From Alteromonadaceae bacterium (GTDB taxonomy: Bacteria > Pseudomonadota > Gammaproteobacteria > Enterobacterales > Alteromonadaceae), in NCBI GenBank assembly GCA_013216015.1, contig JABSOI010000062.1, positions 1-35,422 of the forward strand: a stretch of 35,422 nucleotides of DNA, written 5' to 3'. Positions 32,450-35,422 of the stretch are shown one piece after another (position 1 is the stretch's first letter; each line of letters opens with the position of its first letter). A program made the translations under genes and the position numbers. Under the pieces are notes generated by a model. That model was not told the DNA's origin. It was given only the letters and a program-made list of their open reading frames with translations, and did no database searches.

Positions 32450-35383
32450 ATGAATTTTAAACCGAGTAGCTTAGCATTAGCAATATTTACTGCCATTTCT
32501 AGCGCTTCAGTGGTTGCAGAAGAAACGAAAGTAGACGAAATTGAAGTCATAACGGTTACTGGTATTAAAGGGAGCTTAGTCCGTTCGTTATTTGATAAAC
32601 GAAATGCAGACAATGTGATTGATGGTATATCAGCTGAAGACATCGGTAAATTTCCAGATCAAAACGTTGCAGAGTCATTACAACGTATTACTGGTGTAAC
32701 AATTGACCGTGGTGAAGGAGGTGAAGGTCAAAAAATCTCTATTCGTGGTTTTGGATCAAATTTCAACAATGTCTTGTTTAATGGCCGTACGATGCCATCA
32801 GATGGTACCGGACGTGGTTTTTCATTTGATTTAATTGCATCTGAAATGATCAGCGGGGCTGATGTTCATAAAACATTACGTGCTGACACCCTTGAAGGTG
32901 GTTTAGGTGGTACTGTTAACGTTAAAACGGCTAAGCCGCTTGATTATGACGGTTTTAAAGCGGCTGCATCAGCAAAAGGTGTTTATGACACGCTAGCAGA
33001 AAGCACTAACCCTTTTTTTTCTGCCTTAGTAAGCAAGAATTTTGATGATAATTTTGGTGTTTTAGCCTCATTTGCATATCAGCAACGTGAATCCCGTCTA
33101 GATGACGCTAAAATTAATGGCTATAGAACTTTTTCAGGTTCAACATACACAGGACCACAAGGGTCAGATACTTTATCACCAACAAGTCACCTTCGTCCAA
33201 CAGGTGTACTGCAAATTCTAGAAAGATCAGATCGTGAGCGTATTGGTGCAACTTTAGTTGGTCAATGGCAAGCAGCCGATAATGTTTTAGTTACAGTAGA
33301 TGGTTTATATTCTGAGTTAACGTCTATAAAAAATAATAAGGAATTATATACCGGCTACGTGTGGAAAAATATTTATAATGCGAAGTTTGATGAATTCGGT
33401 ACAGTAAATTCTTTTACCATTCCAGCAGGACTTGAGGTCGTTTCTCCAGGCGTTTTTAAAAAATATGAAAATGGTATAGAACTAGAGCGCGGTGCAACTG
33501 ACTCTCTAAAAGCTAATGCTAGAAACCGTGTTAGTACTACAACCATGGTCGGTCTTACTATTGATTGGCAAGTAACGGATAATTTTACTGCCATAATTGA
33601 TTTACAAAGTTCAAGGGCAAAGGGTGTTTCAGAAAACAACCCACTTCAAAAACTAGATACCTATAGTTTAAATGGTCGTCATTTTGAAAACACGGGTGAT
33701 TCATTCCGTTGGGCAAATGATAGTACTTTTAATGGCGACCCCTCACGTTTTACAGCGAGTAACCTTTATTACTATTCTCCAGCTAATAACGATGACATTA
33801 CTGAAGCTCGCCTTGACACTGAATGGGAACTTGAAGATATTGATTATTTAACCTCTATTAGATCAGGACTATACTACTCTGAGAGACAAAAAAACAAATC
33901 ACTTACTCAATCACGTTGGAGTGGAGCGGCTAAAGTTTTTAGTGGTTTCCCTATACCTGCATCACAATTTAGTACAGTGGACCTCCCCTTTTTACAAGAT
34001 CACGATGAAGGTGGTTTTGCGAATACTTGGTTAGATTGGGATACAACCGCTCTATTTGATTATTTTAACAGCCCTGCCGCAATAGCAACTGCAAGCTTTA
34101 TTGGTGACCAAATTATCAATGACTATGAAAATGGTGGTACTGATTATACTTCTCTAGCAGAAGCACAAGCGGCGGCAGATGCTGCGGTTACTGCTAAAAT
34201 AGCAAGTATTAATGACCATATTGCAACAGCGCCAACAGAAGGTGATTTAGGTCTTTATAACAAAGTATCTGATACTCGAGCCGATAGAAAATGGCAAGTT
34301 AATGAAGAAACCGTTGCTGCCTACGTAGAAGCGAACTTAGCCGGCGATGCATGGTCAGCTAACATTGGTTTACGTTATATTAAAACCGATACTTCTTCTC
34401 TTTCTCTCGGTCAAAGGTTTCTTGGAACGCATCGCATTACCCCAGGTAGTGATGTATTAAGCCAAAAAAATACAGATGGAAACGAAGAACCTATACTCGC
34501 AGAAGGTAGTTATACTAAGTTATTACCAAGTGTAAATGTTAAATATAATATCAATGATGATTTAGTCGCTCGTTTTGCTTACTCTCAGTCATTAACTAGA
34601 CCACCATTACAAGACTTAACGGCTGCTAGTGAAATTCTTGTCAAAGGTTTCTACGAAGAAGAAGGTTTTGAAGGTAAAATTAAGGGTAAGAACCCAGAGT
34701 TGAAACCATTTACATCATCAAATATAGATTTGGCTTTAGAGTGGTATTATTCGCCTGACAGTTATGTGGGTGGTACTTACTTCACCAAAGATTTAACTGA
34801 TTGGATCACAACAGAAACACAAAATGTAACTCTATTTGATCCCATTCAAAATGTTGATAGAGTGTTTCAAAAAACATCACCATTTAATGCTGAATCAGCA
34901 AAAGTTTCTGGTTTAGAACTTTCGTTGCTACATAACTTTGACAGTGGTTTTGGTCTACAAGCTAACTACACTATCTTAGATACCACAGGTGCAGCAGACT
35001 CTGTTAGTGAGTCAAGAGTAAATCTGCATGGTTTATCTGAAAGTTCATACAATGTTATTGGTTTTTATGAACAAGGACCTTTACAAGTTCGTCTCGCTTA
35101 CAACTGGCGTGAAGCTTATACAATGTGTAGCTACTGTATTGATACAAATGGTATAAATGCTTCTAAGTTTGTTGATGATTATGGTCAACTTGATGGATCA
35201 GTAAGTTATGATATAAGTGACAAACTTGTTGTTTTTGCTCAAGTTGTCAACCTAACTGATGAAGACACATTAGTGTATGCTCTTCGTAAAAGTAATATTA
35301 TGCATATTAAAGATACTGGCACGAGATATTCATTGGGTGTTCGAGCCGGAAGCTGTCAATATAGTTGCAATGATTTACTTTAA
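32450..35383 (+). CDS. TonB-dependent outer-membrane receptor
   Basis: The 977-residue receptor would import a large nutrient (in marine alteromonads often an oligosaccharide or siderophore) using TonB energy. It has a signal peptide (cleavage about VVA-EE, residue 22), a TonB box-like EVITVTGI, a plug domain (about 38-150) with FPDQNVAESLQRITGV and SIRGFGSNFNNVLFNG, and a beta-barrel with late landmarks FAYSQSLTRPPL and GLELSLLHNF. The ATG at 32450 is preceded by AGGTGG. The length and DNVIDGISAEDIGKFPD style fit the large TonB receptors of polysaccharide users. The C-terminus is odd: after YSLGVRA, where an aromatic end such as F-stop is normal, it reads GSCQYSCNDLL with two Cys. The substrate is unknown; the AgaR-like relic nearby hints at amino sugars. 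Confidence 0.93.
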   Translation: MNFKPSSLALAIFTAISSASVVAEETKVDEIEVITVTGIKGSLVRSLFDKRNADNVIDGISAEDIGKFPDQNVAESLQRITGVTIDRGEGGEGQKISIRGFGSNFNNVLFNGRTMPSDGTGRGFSFDLIASEMISGADVHKTLRADTLEGGLGGTVNVKTAKPLDYDGFKAAASAKGVYDTLAESTNPFFSALVSKNFDDNFGVLASFAYQQRESRLDDAKINGYRTFSGSTYTGPQGSDTLSPTSHLRPTGVLQILERSDRERIGATLVGQWQAADNVLVTVDGLYSELTSIKNNKELYTGYVWKNIYNAKFDEFGTVNSFTIPAGLEVVSPGVFKKYENGIELERGATDSLKANARNRVSTTTMVGLTIDWQVTDNFTAIIDLQSSRAKGVSENNPLQKLDTYSLNGRHFENTGDSFRWANDSTFNGDPSRFTASNLYYYSPANNDDITEARLDTEWELEDIDYLTSIRSGLYYSERQKNKSLTQSRWSGAAKVFSGFPIPASQFSTVDLPFLQDHDEGGFANTWLDWDTTALFDYFNSPAAIATASFIGDQIINDYENGGTDYTSLAEAQAAADAAVTAKIASINDHIATAPTEGDLGLYNKVSDTRADRKWQVNEETVAAYVEANLAGDAWSANIGLRYIKTDTSSLSLGQRFLGTHRITPGSDVLSQKNTDGNEEPILAEGSYTKLLPSVNVKYNINDDLVARFAYSQSLTRPPLQDLTAASEILVKGFYEEEGFEGKIKGKNPELKPFTSSNIDLALEWYYSPDSYVGGTYFTKDLTDWITTETQNVTLFDPIQNVDRVFQKTSPFNAESAKVSGLELSLLHNFDSGFGLQANYTILDTTGAADSVSESRVNLHGLSESSYNVIGFYEQGPLQVRLAYNWREAYTMCSYCIDTNGINASKFVDDYGQLDGSVSYDISDKLVVFAQVVNLTDEDTLVYALRKSNIMHIKDTGTRYSLGVRAGSCQYSCNDLL

Positions 35384-35422
35384 TTATGCCGCTTTATTTT
35401 GGCTATCATTAGCCTCATCAGC

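Noticed and set aside
35401-35414. Hairpin GGCTA-TCAT-TAGCC after the TonB receptor gene
   Set aside because: The stem is only 5 bp and its surroundings are cut by the window end, so a terminator cannot be supported.

Overview
This AT-rich window is from a marine gammaproteobacterium, most likely an alteromonad close to Colwellia, Thalassotalea or Thalassomonas. That is inferred from gene order (lexA beside a cox operon; bioH/comF/nfuA; pyrE-rph near yicC), from the protein sequences, and from a short dispersed hairpin built on ATGGGTT...AACCCAT. Most of the window is core chromosome; the two ends are accessory.

Layout. 1-530 is the 3' end of an IS4-type transposase cut by the window edge, followed by a small secreted-peptide gene (646-849, minus) and about 1.1 kb without a convincing gene. 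lexA (1972-2586) has two tandem SOS boxes. 3177-12546 is an aa3/caa3-type cytochrome c oxidase locus: coxB (with two extra cytochrome c domains), coxA, ctaG and coxC, then an opposed DUF2909 membrane protein, then surf1, a Sco-like thioredoxin-fold protein, ctaA, ctaB and sco. Together these encode the oxidase, its heme A synthesis (ctaB, ctaA) and its copper delivery (ctaG, sco and perhaps the Sco-like protein).

12610-16179 (minus) holds a polysaccharide deacetylase, a DinF-type MATE transporter, a small membrane protein and nfuA. 16385-18961 is a large secreted M14 metallopeptidase, followed by a 165-bp element with imperfect inverted ends. comF (minus) and bioH (plus) are divergent. Next come a miniature flagellar-rod-like protein and a SprA-related HExxH protein. 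pyrE and rph (minus) follow.

24781-27824 is a three-gene cassette between rph and yicC, which are neighbours in many gammaproteobacteria. It encodes a secreted thioredoxin-like protein, a Tat-exported gluconate 2-dehydrogenase subunit-3-like protein and a GMC-family flavoprotein whose usual catalytic residues are not evident. This is the least conventional intact gene group in the window.

Downstream of yicC, a known integration hotspot, lies a decayed integrative element (about 28.9-32.4 kb): a tyrosine integrase with one frameshift and one in-frame stop, an AlpA-like regulator, a truncated DEDD exonuclease, an IS21-like terminus, an AgaR-like regulator lacking its DNA-binding domain, a 61-bp direct repeat and a cluster of short-loop hairpins. 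The window ends with a complete TonB-dependent receptor (32450-35383) with an unusual Cys-containing C-terminus.
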